64,000 bases of DNA. Origin: Bin5 sp965261695 (GTDB taxonomy: Bacteria; Chloroflexota; Anaerolineae; Caldilineales; Caldilineaceae). Below are positions 43,503 through 52,548 of the stretch, piece after piece. Made by a program: the position numbers and the translations under genes. The stretch covers positions 5,332,001 to 5,396,000 of the forward strand of contig OZ253474.1 in the NCBI GenBank assembly GCA_965261695.1, given 5' to 3'. The notes below the pieces were generated by a model that did no database searches, had not been told where the DNA came from, and was given only the letters and a program-made list of their open reading frames with translations. Position 1 is the stretch's first letter; every line of letters begins with the position of its first letter.

Positions 43503-46070
43503 ATGACCGACTCGAAACAATTTACAGTCCCCGTAATTGGAATGACATGCCTCGGCTGCGCGGCGGCGGTGGAGACAAGCAGCAAGAAGTCCCTTGCCGT
43601 AGAGGATGCGGCGGTCAACTTTGCCAGTGAGCGACTGACCGTCGCCTACGATCCTGCCCAGGCGCAGACCAACGAAGTCCTGGCGGACGTGCGCCATCAG
43701 GTCAAGCGCGCCGGTTACAAGATCCCCACCCTGACGCTGACCCTTCCGATTGCAGGCATGTCCTGCACCAACTGCGTCAACACGGTTGAGCGCGCGCTGA
43801 GAGAGGCTGAAGGGGTCGTCTACGCCAGCGTTAACTTTGCCGCTGAAAGAGCGCATGTCGAATATGTCAGCGGCCTCGGCGCGCGCGGCCCCATCGTAGC
43901 CGCCATCCGCAAGGCCGGTTACGATGTCATTGCCGATGCTTCGCCCCAGCCCAACACCTCGCAGGAGCGCGCCGCCGCCTCGCCGCAACCCACTGCGGCG
44001 GAGACCGGCGAGGATGCCGAGGCCGCAGCCCGCGCGGCAGCGATTCGCCATCAGTACAAACGCTTGATCGTGGGCGCCGTCTTCTCGCTGCCGCTGTTGG
44101 TCCTGAGCATGGGGCGCGACTTTGGTCTTCTCGGCCCATGGGCGCATGGCGGCTGGGTCAACTGGCTCCTGTTCATCCTGGCGACGCCCGTGCAGTTCTA
44201 CGTGGGCTGGGACTACTACGTGGCCGCGTTCAAGAGCGTGCGTAATCGCAGCGCTAATATGGATTTGCTGGTGGCGATGGGTACGTCGGTTGCCTACCTC
44301 TATAGTGTGGCCGTCATCTTGACCCGCGCTACGGGCAGCGGCCTGCTGGGCGATCACCTCTATTTCGAGACCGCAGCGGTTATCATCACCCTGATTGTGC
44401 TGGGAAAGCTGCTTGAAGCCAGAGCAAAGGGCCAGACCAGCGCGGCGATCAAAGAGTTGATCGGTCTTCAGAGCCGAACCGCGCGCGTCGTGCGCGACGG
44501 TGAAGACTTGGACATTCCTGTCGACGAGGTCGTCGTCGGTGACCTGGTTGTCGTCCGTCCGGGAGAGAAAATTCCGGTCGATGGCACGGTTGTCTCCGGC
44601 GGGTCGACCGTGGATGAGAGTATGCTTACCGGTGAGAGCCTGCCAGTCGAAAAGGCGATTGGCCAAGAGGTCTTCGGCGCGACCATCAACAAGCAGGGGT
44701 TGCTGGGAATCGAGGCCTCTAAAGTCGGGCGCGAGACAGCCCTGGCTCAGATCATAAGGTTGGTGGAAGAGGCCCAGGGCAGCAAAGCCCCGATTCAGCG
44801 CGTTGCCGATCAGGTAGCGGCATACTTTGTCCCGGCAGTGATCGTTTTGGCGTTTCTCACATTTGCCGTGTGGTTGCTGCTCGGCGCCGGGTTTGTGCCT
44901 GCGCTCCTGCGTCTTATCGCCGTGCTGGTGATCGCCTGTCCCTGCGCGATGGGACTGGCGACGCCCACTTCCATCATGGTGGGCGTTGGCAAAGGCGCGC
45001 GGCAGGGTATTCTGTTCAGAAACAGCGTCGCGCTGGAACAAACGCACAAACTTACCGCAGTGCTGTTGGACAAGACCGGCACCATCACCAAAGGGGAACC
45101 TGCTGTCACCGATCTGATCGTCAGCCCGGCTCGGCTAAACGGCCGTACCGCCGCCGGCAGCAATGGCCGGACAGAAGTATCAGAGCAATCCGCGCTTCTG
45201 AGGTTGGCAGCATCTGCTGAGAAGGGGTCTGAGCACCCATTTGGCGAGGCGATCGTGCTCGCAGCGCAAGCGAACGGCCTCACTTTGGTCGATCCGGAAA
45301 ATTTTGAAGCGATCGCCGGACATGGCATCTCGGCGCAGGTGGAGAATAACCGTATCCTGCTCGGCAACCTGCGCCTGATGGAGCGGGAAGGCGTCGACTT
45401 GGACAGCCTCGCGCCAAAGTTCGCCGAACTGCAGGCCGAAGCGAAGTCAGCCGTCTGGATGGCCGTGGATGGCGAGGCCAGCGTCTTGATCGCGGTGGCA
45501 GACACGGTCAAGGAAGGCTCGCAGGAGGCTGTGGCTGCGTTGCGCAAGATGGGCCTGACCGTGGCCATGCTGACCGGGGACAACCAGTCGACCGCCGACG
45601 CCATCGCACGCGAAGTGGGAATCAACCGCGTCTGCGCCGAACTCTTGCCCGGGGACAAGGTCAAACAGGTGACCGCCATGCAGGCGGAGGGATTCCGCGT
45701 GGCAATGCTGGGCGACGGCATCAACGACGCGCCCGCCTTGGCGCAGGCCGATGTGGGCATCGCCATCGGCGCCGGCGCCGATGTGGCGATGGAGGCAGCC
45801 GATATCACCCTCATTCGCGGCGATCTGCGCAGCGTGCCCCAGGCGATCATGCTCTCGCAAGCGACAATGCGCAACATCAAGCAGAACTTGACTTGGGCAT
45901 TCGGCTACAATGTGGCGCTGATTCCGATCGCGGCCGGGATTCTGGCTCCATTCGCTTGGGCGCCGCCATTTCTGCAACAACTCCACCCGATCCTGGCCGC
46001 CGCAGCCATGGCCTTCTCCAGCATTAGCGTTGTCACCAACGCACTGCGTCTGCGCCGGCTCAAGCTGTGA
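43503..46070 (+). CDS. copA: copper-translocating P1B-type ATPase
   Basis: CopA pumps Cu(I) across the cytoplasmic membrane. The 855-residue protein has two heavy-metal-binding domains, with GMTCLGC (Cys16/Cys19) and GMSCTNC (Cys89/Cys92). Then come the transmembrane helices, the TGES actuator loop, the CPCAMGLATPT channel motif, the phosphorylation motif DKTGTITKG, the SEHPFG nucleotide-binding motif, and the GDGINDAPAL hinge. The signature CPC with a following Asn/Ser pattern fits Cu(I) specificity (class 1B-1). ccmF starts 7 bp downstream on the same strand, so copper export and cytochrome c maturation may be co-expressed. No chaperone CopZ or regulator is adjacent. Confidence 0.96.
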   Translation: MTDSKQFTVPVIGMTCLGCAAAVETSSKKSLAVEDAAVNFASERLTVAYDPAQAQTNEVLADVRHQVKRAGYKIPTLTLTLPIAGMSCTNCVNTVERALREAEGVVYASVNFAAERAHVEYVSGLGARGPIVAAIRKAGYDVIADASPQPNTSQERAAASPQPTAAETGEDAEAAARAAAIRHQYKRLIVGAVFSLPLLVLSMGRDFGLLGPWAHGGWVNWLLFILATPVQFYVGWDYYVAAFKSVRNRSANMDLLVAMGTSVAYLYSVAVILTRATGSGLLGDHLYFETAAVIITLIVLGKLLEARAKGQTSAAIKELIGLQSRTARVVRDGEDLDIPVDEVVVGDLVVVRPGEKIPVDGTVVSGGSTVDESMLTGESLPVEKAIGQEVFGATINKQGLLGIEASKVGRETALAQIIRLVEEAQGSKAPIQRVADQVAAYFVPAVIVLAFLTFAVWLLLGAGFVPALLRLIAVLVIACPCAMGLATPTSIMVGVGKGARQGILFRNSVALEQTHKLTAVLLDKTGTITKGEPAVTDLIVSPARLNGRTAAGSNGRTEVSEQSALLRLAASAEKGSEHPFGEAIVLAAQANGLTLVDPENFEAIAGHGISAQVENNRILLGNLRLMEREGVDLDSLAPKFAELQAEAKSAVWMAVDGEASVLIAVADTVKEGSQEAVAALRKMGLTVAMLTGDNQSTADAIAREVGINRVCAELLPGDKVKQVTAMQAEGFRVAMLGDGINDAPALAQADVGIAIGAGADVAMEAADITLIRGDLRSVPQAIMLSQATMRNIKQNLTWAFGYNVALIPIAAGILAPFAWAPPFLQQLHPILAAAAMAFSSISVVTNALRLRRLKL

Positions 46071-46076
46071 CGAAAG

Positions 46077-48167
46077 ATGATATTTGATTTCGGCTACCTG
46101 GTGCTGGTTCTGGCTCTGCTTCTTTCAGTCTATGGCATGGCCGCCGGTTTCTGGGCTGGACAGCTTGGCTCGCGGCGCGATTCCCACGACCCGGACTCTC
46201 TAACCGTTCAGTTTCGAGCGCTCGCGCACAGCCAGGCCTCTTTGGGCGCGCGGCTGGCAACAAGCAGTTTCCATACCGTATACGCGGTGGCCATGCTGGT
46301 GGGCGTCGCCGCCGTAATCCTATGGTACGGCCTGCTCACCGACCAGTTCCAGCTTACCTACATCTGGAATAGCTCCGAGCGCAGTCTACCAACCTTCTAC
46401 AAGTTTGCCGCAATATGGGGCGGCCAGGCAGGCAGCCTTCTCTTCTGGACGCTCCTGCTTGGGCTTTTCAGCGCCGCCGCGGCCCTGTCCTTTCGCAACG
46501 CCCAGCGCTCCCTCATGCCCTACGTCAATGCGACCCTGTTGGCGACGCTGCTTTTCTTCCTCGTGTTGCTCGTCTTCAGCGCAAACCCCTTTGAACAGAT
46601 CGGCGTCGTGCCGCCCGACGGACGCGGGCTCAACCCACTGCTCCAGAACTACTGGATGGTCATTCATCCGGTCATGCTCTATTTGGGTTGGGTCGGGCTG
46701 ACCGTACCCTTCGCCTTTGCCGTGGCCGCGCTGCTGAGCAAACGGCTCGACCGACGCTGGGTGCGGACCGTGCGCCGCTGGACGTTGATCCCTTGGATGT
46801 TCCTCGCGGCCGGCATTATCATGGGCAGCCAGTGGGCTTACATGGAACTGGGCTGGGGCGGCTACTGGGCGTGGGACCCCGTCGAAAACGCAAGTTTTTT
46901 GCCCTGGCTGACCGCGACCGCTTTCCTCCACAGTGTCATCATCCAGGAGCAGCGCGGCATTCTGAAGGTCTGGAATGTAACTCTGATCTGGCTCACCTTT
47001 ACCCTGGTCATCCTGGGCACCTTTACGACCCGGAGCGGCATCCTCAGCAGCGTCCACAGCTTCGCCCAAAGCCCGGTCGGCCCCTATTTTCTGGTCTTCC
47101 TGACCATCACTACACTCGGATTCATGCTGCTCCTTTTCCATCGCATGCCCTTTCTGCAGGGTGAAAACGAGATCGATTCGATCTCAAGCCGCGAGGGCGC
47201 TTTTCTGGCCAACAACTGGCTGTTCGCCGGAATCACCTTTGTCGTGCTTTGGGGCACATTCTTCCCCATGTTCAGCGAGATTCTGACCGGCGACCGCATC
47301 GCGGTGGCGGCTCCCTGGTTCAATCTCGTCGCCGGGCCGCTCTTCCTGCTGCTGTTTGTGCTGATGGGAGTTGGCCCTCTGCTCGGCTGGCGGCGAACCG
47401 GCATGTCGGCGTTGCGCCGTCAGTTCACCTGGCCGGGCCTGGTCGCGCTCATCTCAGTGCCCGGCTTCCTGTTTACCAGCCGCAATCCCTTCCCGGTTGC
47501 CGGATTGAGTATCTGTGTCTTCGTGGCGGCAACGATCGTGCAGGAGTTTGTGCGCGGCATGAATGCCCGCCGCCGCACCAGGGCGGAGCCGTTTGCACTG
47601 TCGCTGTGGAACCTTTTGCGTCGCAATGGTCGTCGCTACGGCGGGTACGTCGTCCACTTTGGGATTGTGCTGATCGGCGTCGCCATCATCGGTAACGAGT
47701 TCTATCAGTCAACCACGCATGTTACCCTGTCTGCCGGTCAAGCGGTCGAGTTGTCCGGCTACACGCTGACATTTACCGATCTCGATACGCGGCGCATGAG
47801 CAACCACACGGAGGTGCGCGCCAACATTCTCATTGCCGATACCGATTCCGGCCGCCCGCTCGGCGCGATCGCTCCCCGCCGCAACATCTATGACAAAGCC
47901 CCGGACCAGCCCACGAGCGAGGTCGGTCTGCGGATGACGCCGGCCGAAGACGTGTACGTGATTCTCAACGGCTGGCAGGGCGACGGCGGCAGCGCCACCT
48001 TCACCGTCTACATTAATCCGCTGACAATGTGGATGTGGGTTGGCGGGCTTTTCATCGTCCTGGGAACGGTCGTAAGCGTGTGGCCCCATCCAAGGCCGGC
48101 GCCCACGGCCCAGCCCGCGCCGTCAACTTTCTCAGATCGGGCCACCGCCGGCCGCGTACCCGCCTGA
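46077..48167 (+). CDS. ccmF: cytochrome c heme-lyase component CcmF
   Basis: CcmF attaches heme to apocytochrome c in the System I pathway, as part of a membrane complex. The 696-residue protein has about 14 membrane helices. The heme-binding WWD-type segment is GGYWAWDPVENASFLPWL (about residues 260-277). Conserved histidines lie near WMVIHPVMLYLG (about residue 190) and LHSVIIQEQRG (about residue 283). The C-terminal part beyond residue 560 is a periplasmic beta-domain (ITFTDLDTRRM). Other ccm genes (ccmA-E, ccmG/H) are absent from the window apart from a CcmI-like ORF immediately downstream. It begins 7 bp after copA, giving a copper/cytochrome link. Confidence 0.95.
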   Translation: MIFDFGYLVLVLALLLSVYGMAAGFWAGQLGSRRDSHDPDSLTVQFRALAHSQASLGARLATSSFHTVYAVAMLVGVAAVILWYGLLTDQFQLTYIWNSSERSLPTFYKFAAIWGGQAGSLLFWTLLLGLFSAAAALSFRNAQRSLMPYVNATLLATLLFFLVLLVFSANPFEQIGVVPPDGRGLNPLLQNYWMVIHPVMLYLGWVGLTVPFAFAVAALLSKRLDRRWVRTVRRWTLIPWMFLAAGIIMGSQWAYMELGWGGYWAWDPVENASFLPWLTATAFLHSVIIQEQRGILKVWNVTLIWLTFTLVILGTFTTRSGILSSVHSFAQSPVGPYFLVFLTITTLGFMLLLFHRMPFLQGENEIDSISSREGAFLANNWLFAGITFVVLWGTFFPMFSEILTGDRIAVAAPWFNLVAGPLFLLLFVLMGVGPLLGWRRTGMSALRRQFTWPGLVALISVPGFLFTSRNPFPVAGLSICVFVAATIVQEFVRGMNARRRTRAEPFALSLWNLLRRNGRRYGGYVVHFGIVLIGVAIIGNEFYQSTTHVTLSAGQAVELSGYTLTFTDLDTRRMSNHTEVRANILIADTDSGRPLGAIAPRRNIYDKAPDQPTSEVGLRMTPAEDVYVILNGWQGDGGSATFTVYINPLTMWMWVGGLFIVLGTVVSVWPHPRPAPTAQPAPSTFSDRATAGRVPA

Positions 48168-48198
48168 CCGCGTCGTCGACCCTCTCCAAAAGAGTCCC

Positions 48199-48588
48199 AT
48201 GCAGAGTATTTGGGTGCTGGTTTTTCTCATCAGTCTACTGTCTCTCGCTGCCGTTGGCTTTGTCCTCTGGCCCCTTTTCCAACGCCGCTCCTTCGCGCCG
48301 CCGCCGGAAGGGGAGGAGTTGGCCGAACTGCAGACGCGCACAGAATCAACCCTGCAGGCGATCAGAGAGTTGGAGTTTGACCACAGCGTCGGCAAGATGG
48401 AAGAGGCCGATTTTGAGCGTTTCAATCTGATCTTGCGGCGCAGAGCAATGTTGCTGCTCCAGCAGCTTGATCGCTTCGCGCCGCAGACCGCCCATTTGGA
48501 GGACGCGATCGAACGCGAAATTGCCGTCCTCCGCCGCGTAGAGGAATCGCATCGCCATGAAGGCCGCGGTCGTTTACCGGAAGAATGA
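48199..48588 (+). CDS. CcmI-like membrane-anchored coiled-coil protein
   Basis: The 129-residue protein has one N-terminal membrane helix (WVLVFLISLLSLAAVGFVLWPLF, residues about 5-28), followed by a charged, heptad-like coiled coil (ELQTRTESTLQAIRELEFDHSVGKMEEADFERFNL). This matches the N-terminal unit of CcmI, which helps deliver apocytochrome c to CcmF; the TPR part of CcmI is missing. Its position directly after ccmF supports the assignment. It overlaps the next gene's start by 32 bp. Small proteins of this kind with a RELEFDxxxGK motif are common next to ccm genes. Confidence 0.75.
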   Translation: MQSIWVLVFLISLLSLAAVGFVLWPLFQRRSFAPPPEGEELAELQTRTESTLQAIRELEFDHSVGKMEEADFERFNLILRRRAMLLLQQLDRFAPQTAHLEDAIEREIAVLRRVEESHRHEGRGRLPEE

Positions 48589-49594
48589 AATCCGCATCGC
48601 CGTGGTGCCGCGTCCGCGGGCTGGTCAGGGCGAACTGGTCATACAGGTGCGGGCGTCAGGTATCTGCGCCACCGATGTGAAGATTCTCGGCGGCATCGGC
48701 GCCCCTTCCGACCTGCCGGCGATACTGGGCCACGAGGTTGCCGGCACTATCGCCGAATTGGGGCATGGCACCGACAAGGCCGGCCTGCGTCTGGGGCAGC
48801 GCGTGGCCGTTTAACCTATCGTGGCCTGCGGTAAATGCTTCTGCTGCCGCCAGGGACGCAACAGTCTATGTCTGCAGGAGCATGGCCTGGGACATGGCGA
48901 CGATGGCGGGTTTGCCGAGTACGTCTGCATTCCAGCCGAAATCGTACGCTTGGGCGGCGTGCTCGACATCGGCGATATGCCATTCGATCTGGCGGCGATG
49001 ATCGAGCCGACCTCCTGCTGCATTGCCGCCGCCGATCAGTGCAAGACAAAGGGCGGCGATACGGTCGTCGTCGTCGGCGTGGGGCCTCTGGCCCTGCTGC
49101 ATACAGTGGTATCGAAGGCGCTTGGCGCACGGGTCATCTGCGTGGATGTGAACGAGGCGCGGCTCGCCAAAGCCCAAAAACTGGGCGCGCAACTCGTCAT
49201 AAACCCGGAGAATGAAGAACCGCTGGCCGCCGTGCGCAAACATACCAGCATCGGCGCCGACGTTGTCATTGCCGCTGTCGGCTTGCCGCAGGTCATCGAG
49301 CGCTACCTGCCCCTTGTGCGCAATGGGGGAATCTTCAACGTCTTTGGTGGCACGCCGCGCGGCGAAACCATCTCCGTTGACCCCCGCTGGATCCACTACG
49401 GCGAGATCGTTCTGACCGGTAGCTTCGCCTCGTCCGTAGAGCAGTTCCGCCGCGCCTACCGCTTTGTGCGCGAACATCCCGAAGATATCGAAGCTGTCAT
49501 CTCCACCCGCTGCGGCTTGGACGACATTCTGAAGGCAGTGCGCCGCGTCCAGCAGGGGGAGGCCACAAAGTCGGTCCTCCTCTTTCCGGGCTGA
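48557..49594 (+). pseudogene. zinc-dependent MDR dehydrogenase interrupted by an in-frame TAA
   Basis: The frame codes for a medium-chain dehydrogenase of the sorbitol/threonine-dehydrogenase type. The catalytic-zinc Cys lies in ASGICATDVK and GHEVAG follows. A TAA at 48812-48814 stops it after LGQRVAV, where relatives continue with PIVxCGKC; the same frame goes on as PIVACGKCFCCRQGRNSLC, the four-Cys structural-zinc loop, then VVVVGVGPLALLH, the Rossmann motif. Everything else is intact over 345 codons, so the damage is one recent mutation. A start inside the second part would lack the catalytic Cys. It overlaps the CcmI-like gene by 32 bp. Confidence 0.82.
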
Positions 49595-49636
49595 ATCCGC
49601 TGAACCCAAAGTCGAGCGCAACACGACAGGAAGCGC

Positions 49637-50437
49637 TTGAGAATCAAATGGTACGCCCACGCCTGTCTGCGCCTCGAAGGCGACGGCGTCAGCATCATCA
49701 CCGACCCATATACGCCCCACAAGTCCGGATTTGCCGCGATCTCCGAAAGCGCCGATATTGTCCTCCGCAGCTCAGACGACGACTCCGCCCACGCCAACGC
49801 CGCCATGATTCCCGGCAGCCCGGAAGTCGTTACCGCCACGCACATTCTGGAGCTGGAGGCCGAAGACAGTTCCCTATCCACGAAGGGTCCGGGATGCCAG
49901 GGGAGCTCTTCTTACCGGTCGCGCGCCGGAATCCCGTTCTCCGCCATCCCCGCAATGGAGTCGCTGCGGGTCAAGCTGCAGCCGCGCGCTAACGCCATGT
50001 ACCGCTTTGTCGTCGAGGGGATCCGCATCGTCCACTTTGGCGACGTTGGCAATCGTCTGCAAGAGTGGCAGCTGCAGCAGATGGGCGCTGTCGATGTTGC
50101 GATCGTGCCCACCGGCGGCCCGCCCACGATCGAGCTGGACGATCTGCACGTCGCCTTGGACGCGCTCCGACCCGCCGTAACCATCCCCATGCACCATGAC
50201 TTGCCTGGATGCAAGTTCCCCAAAATGGCCGATGTGCGCGCGTTTACCCGGCGCTACCCGGCATCACGCGTTTTTTGGGCTGACACGTCCGAGGTGGAAC
50301 TCCACCGCGCCACCGCTCCCTGCGCCGTCGGAAGTCTGGGTGTTGCAGGCGACTGCGGCGGGATAGCGGCCGACCGGCGAGGTCATTTTCACCGAGAAGG
50401 GGAAACGGCGCGCATCTCCCGCAATACAGGAGAATAG
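49637..50437 (+). CDS. MBL-fold (beta-lactamase-superfamily) protein with degenerate metal motif
   Basis: The protein looks like the UlaG/UPF0173-type lactonase branch of the metallo-beta-lactamase fold: N-terminal IKWYAHACLRLEGDGVSIITDPY, a middle FVVEGIRIVHFGDVGNRL, and PMHHDLPGCKFP. The canonical HxHxDH is replaced by SSDDDSAHANAA, so metal binding at that site is doubtful. After about residue 225 the reading frame looks shifted: another frame continues as PAPSEVWVLQATAAG and stops at 50366, which is a normal-looking family end, whereas the present frame runs on to 50437. Start is TTG at 49637. The role is unknown; the enzyme may be inactive or differently metalled. Confidence 0.7.
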   Translation: MRIKWYAHACLRLEGDGVSIITDPYTPHKSGFAAISESADIVLRSSDDDSAHANAAMIPGSPEVVTATHILELEAEDSSLSTKGPGCQGSSSYRSRAGIPFSAIPAMESLRVKLQPRANAMYRFVVEGIRIVHFGDVGNRLQEWQLQQMGAVDVAIVPTGGPPTIELDDLHVALDALRPAVTIPMHHDLPGCKFPKMADVRAFTRRYPASRVFWADTSEVELHRATAPCAVGSLGVAGDCGGIAADRRGHFHREGETARISRNTGE

Positions 50438-50439
50438 GC

Positions 50440-50745
50440 GCGCTGCTCCCGGGCAATCGTCCGGCTGCCGCACAAGAAGGGCGCACATAGCGCACCGCTA
50501 ACGCTCAGCAGCGAAGCCGTGACAAATAGCCCCGTCATGCCGATGCCGTCCAGCGCCAGCCCAAACTGTCGTTGAGCGCCCCAGCAGGGGCCGCCCAACG
50601 TGCGAAGCAACACCGAACGCGCCGAGAACAAAGCCGACCTGCCAGACGGGCAGGCCGATAGTTTCCAGATAGAGGGGAATGGGCGCCGGCAGCGCCTAAA
50701 ATGTGCCAGAGAACAGCAGCGACGACGACCAGGCTGTCCAATATC
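50440..50745 (-). pseudogene. N-terminal remnant of an MFS transporter
   Basis: Read on the minus strand, one frame gives LPAPIPLYLETIGLPVWQVG then FVLGAFGVASHVGRPLLGR, the typical first helices of a major-facilitator transporter, preceded by a stop (TAG) in LFSGTF. A following piece in another frame (GLALDGIGMTGLFVTASLLSVSGAL) matches the third and fourth helices. The rest of the transporter is missing. It lies directly downstream of arsM on the same strand, where efflux partners are often found. Confidence 0.6.
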
Positions 50746-50748
50746 GGC

Positions 50749-51666
50749 TCACCCGCCCGGTTTCCACGCGCCGATACTGCTGCTCGCAAAACGCCCGATC
50801 AGATCATCCAGCACATCTTCCGCCAGGTTGCTGAGCGCAGGCGGCAGCTCTCCGAAAAAGTCGCTGCTATCGTAGCCTTGCTCGACGTCAATCGAGACTT
50901 TCTCGAACCCGGCGGCCTCCAGCAAGTGCGAGAGGTCGCTGACAGTCAGTGCCCCGGCGATACATCCAGCCCAGCTCAGCCCGGCGCGAATCTGCGCCTC
51001 GCTCACCGGCAGGTCGCTGAGGTCGCCGTCGATGACGATATCCGAGATGGCCAGCCGTCCGCCCGGCTTGAGCACGCGAAACGCCTCCCCCAGCGCCCGT
51101 ACCTTGTCGGGCGTCAGGTTGACGACGCAGTTGGAGATGATCACGTCGACCGTGTTGGCGCCCAGTGGCAGATCTTCCAGATCGCCTTTGCGGAACTCTA
51201 CGTTCTCAGTCCCCATTCTCGCCGCGTTTGTCCGGGCCAGCTCCAGCATCCTGTCAGTCATATCCACGCCGTAAACAAAACCATCCGCGCCCACCTGCTG
51301 AGCTGCCAGCAAGACGTCCAGCCCACCGCCGGATCCGAGATCGAGCACGACTTCACCGGGCTGCAGCGAAGCGATGACGTGGGGATTGCCGCACCCGCGG
51401 CTGCTGTTTACGGCTGCGCTCGGCAGCTCGCTCAGGTCTTCTCCCACGTACAATTCACTGCCGCAGCAGTCCGACTGACCGCATACGTCCAACTGTTGTT
51501 CCGCGACCCTGCCATAGTAGGTCTGGACATCGGCCCGAATGGCCTGGGGGTCGTTTCGCGCAGCCCGCACGCCGCCGCCAATGCTGTTGCAGCAGGCGTC
51601 TGTCTCCATGCTTTCTTCCGTCTGAGCTTGTGTGACTTGATCCGAGAACTGCAATCGGTCAGGCAT
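50749..51666 (-). CDS. arsM: arsenite methyltransferase
   Basis: ArsM uses SAM to methylate arsenite in the cytosol, producing volatile or less retained methylarsenicals. The 305-residue protein has the SAM motif VLDLGSGGGLDVLLAA, VYGVDMTDRML, and the conserved cysteines in ISNCVVNLTPDKV and SWAGCIAGAL, which bind arsenic. N-terminal Cys pairs (DACCNS, GQSDCCG) are typical as well. Start ATG 51666 is preferred for its GGAG site; a GTG at 51693 is the alternative. No arsR is adjacent. The gene opposite in the same transcript direction is the MFS remnant, so export of the methylated product may have been lost. Confidence 0.92.
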   Translation of the reverse strand: MPDRLQFSDQVTQAQTEESMETDACCNSIGGGVRAARNDPQAIRADVQTYYGRVAEQQLDVCGQSDCCGSELYVGEDLSELPSAAVNSSRGCGNPHVIASLQPGEVVLDLGSGGGLDVLLAAQQVGADGFVYGVDMTDRMLELARTNAARMGTENVEFRKGDLEDLPLGANTVDVIISNCVVNLTPDKVRALGEAFRVLKPGGRLAISDIVIDGDLSDLPVSEAQIRAGLSWAGCIAGALTVSDLSHLLEAAGFEKVSIDVEQGYDSSDFFGELPPALSNLAEDVLDDLIGRFASSSIGAWKPGG

Positions 51667-51983
51667 AGTGTATTGCTCCGATGTAATCTCCACTGAAGGC
51701 AGAAGCCCGATAATCCGGCTCGGCCCGCTCGAAAAAATTGCGAAATATTCCTTAGCTTGTCACCAATGGCGAGTCCGAAGGCGTTCTCAGTCTCCTCCGC
51801 AGCAGCGTCAAGGCATGTGGAAGTCTAGCCCATTTTGCCGTCATTCGTAAACTTCGATCAGGTGCCTGGCGCCCACTTAGGCCGCAGACGGATGCAGCGC
51901 GGCGTAACTCGAACCGAGAGACCGTCTCCATCTCCTGCCTCCGCTTCAGCCCGAAATCGTCCCTCCGATCTGCGCGACTGGCA

Positions 51984-52548
51984 GGGTGCATCCCAATGTT
52001 TTGTGAGGATGAAAGGGGGTAGAGTAGGGGTAGGGGTTGAGAATGGCAAAGGGGGCCCGCAATGAAACGGGAAGAGCCGAAGGCAAAACATGCGCGCGCG
52101 GCCGAAGAGATGTTTGTCGAGATGTGGGCGTTGGGAGAAGGGCATCCGCAGCCGACCTTTGATGAGACAGCAGGCAAGGCTGCGCTGCTGCGGCGGGAGT
52201 TGATGGGTGTGATGCCAGGGGAGCTTTTGTTTCAGCATGGAGATTGCAGGTAGGAGGAGGCAGTCTGTCCCCACTGCGGGCAGGAGATGAAGTCGAATCG
52301 GCGGCGGACGCGCACGGCGCTCCATGCCGAAGCGGACGTGAAAGTGAAGCGAAGCCGTCGGCGGCGCCACTGTCGAATCGGCCTGCAAACAGGTCGTTCA
52401 GCAACGGGTCAAACAAACTGGCATGCGCCGCTCTCGTCAGGTCGCGCAAACGATGCTCGCACTCCGCACGAATATGCTCAATCAAACCTGGCCCCAGCTG
52501 CTTCAACCACTTGGTTTTACTTGACGCACAACAATCTGGGATACACCC
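51984..52548 (+). mobile_element. decayed IS-derived element, copy A
   Basis: Left end GGGTGCATCCCAA and right end TGGGATACACCC are imperfect inverted repeats. Internally it has a reading frame starting near 52062 that resembles the N-terminus of ISKra4-type transposases, with a stop at 52251. Total length about 565 bp, too short for a full transposase (about 1.3 kb). The upstream bases 51667-51983 hold nothing I can support. Confidence 0.7.
52062..52430 (+). pseudogene. broken ISKra4-like transposase N-terminus, copy A
   Basis: The frame begins KREEPKAKHARAAEEMF and continues HPQPTFDETAGKAALLRREL, stops at a TAG (52251), then reads on in the same frame through EEAVCPHCGQEMKSNRRRTRT and VKVKRSRRRRHCR. 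The CPxCG with a basic C-terminal zinc-ribbon-like segment is typical for the start of ISKra4-family transposases. The catalytic DDE part is absent. It is clearly dead. Confidence 0.6.

Noticed and set aside
43491..45047. 518-aa ORF opposite copA
   Set aside because: It is antisense to strongly conserved CopA motifs and has no protein-like features; a GC-rich shadow frame.
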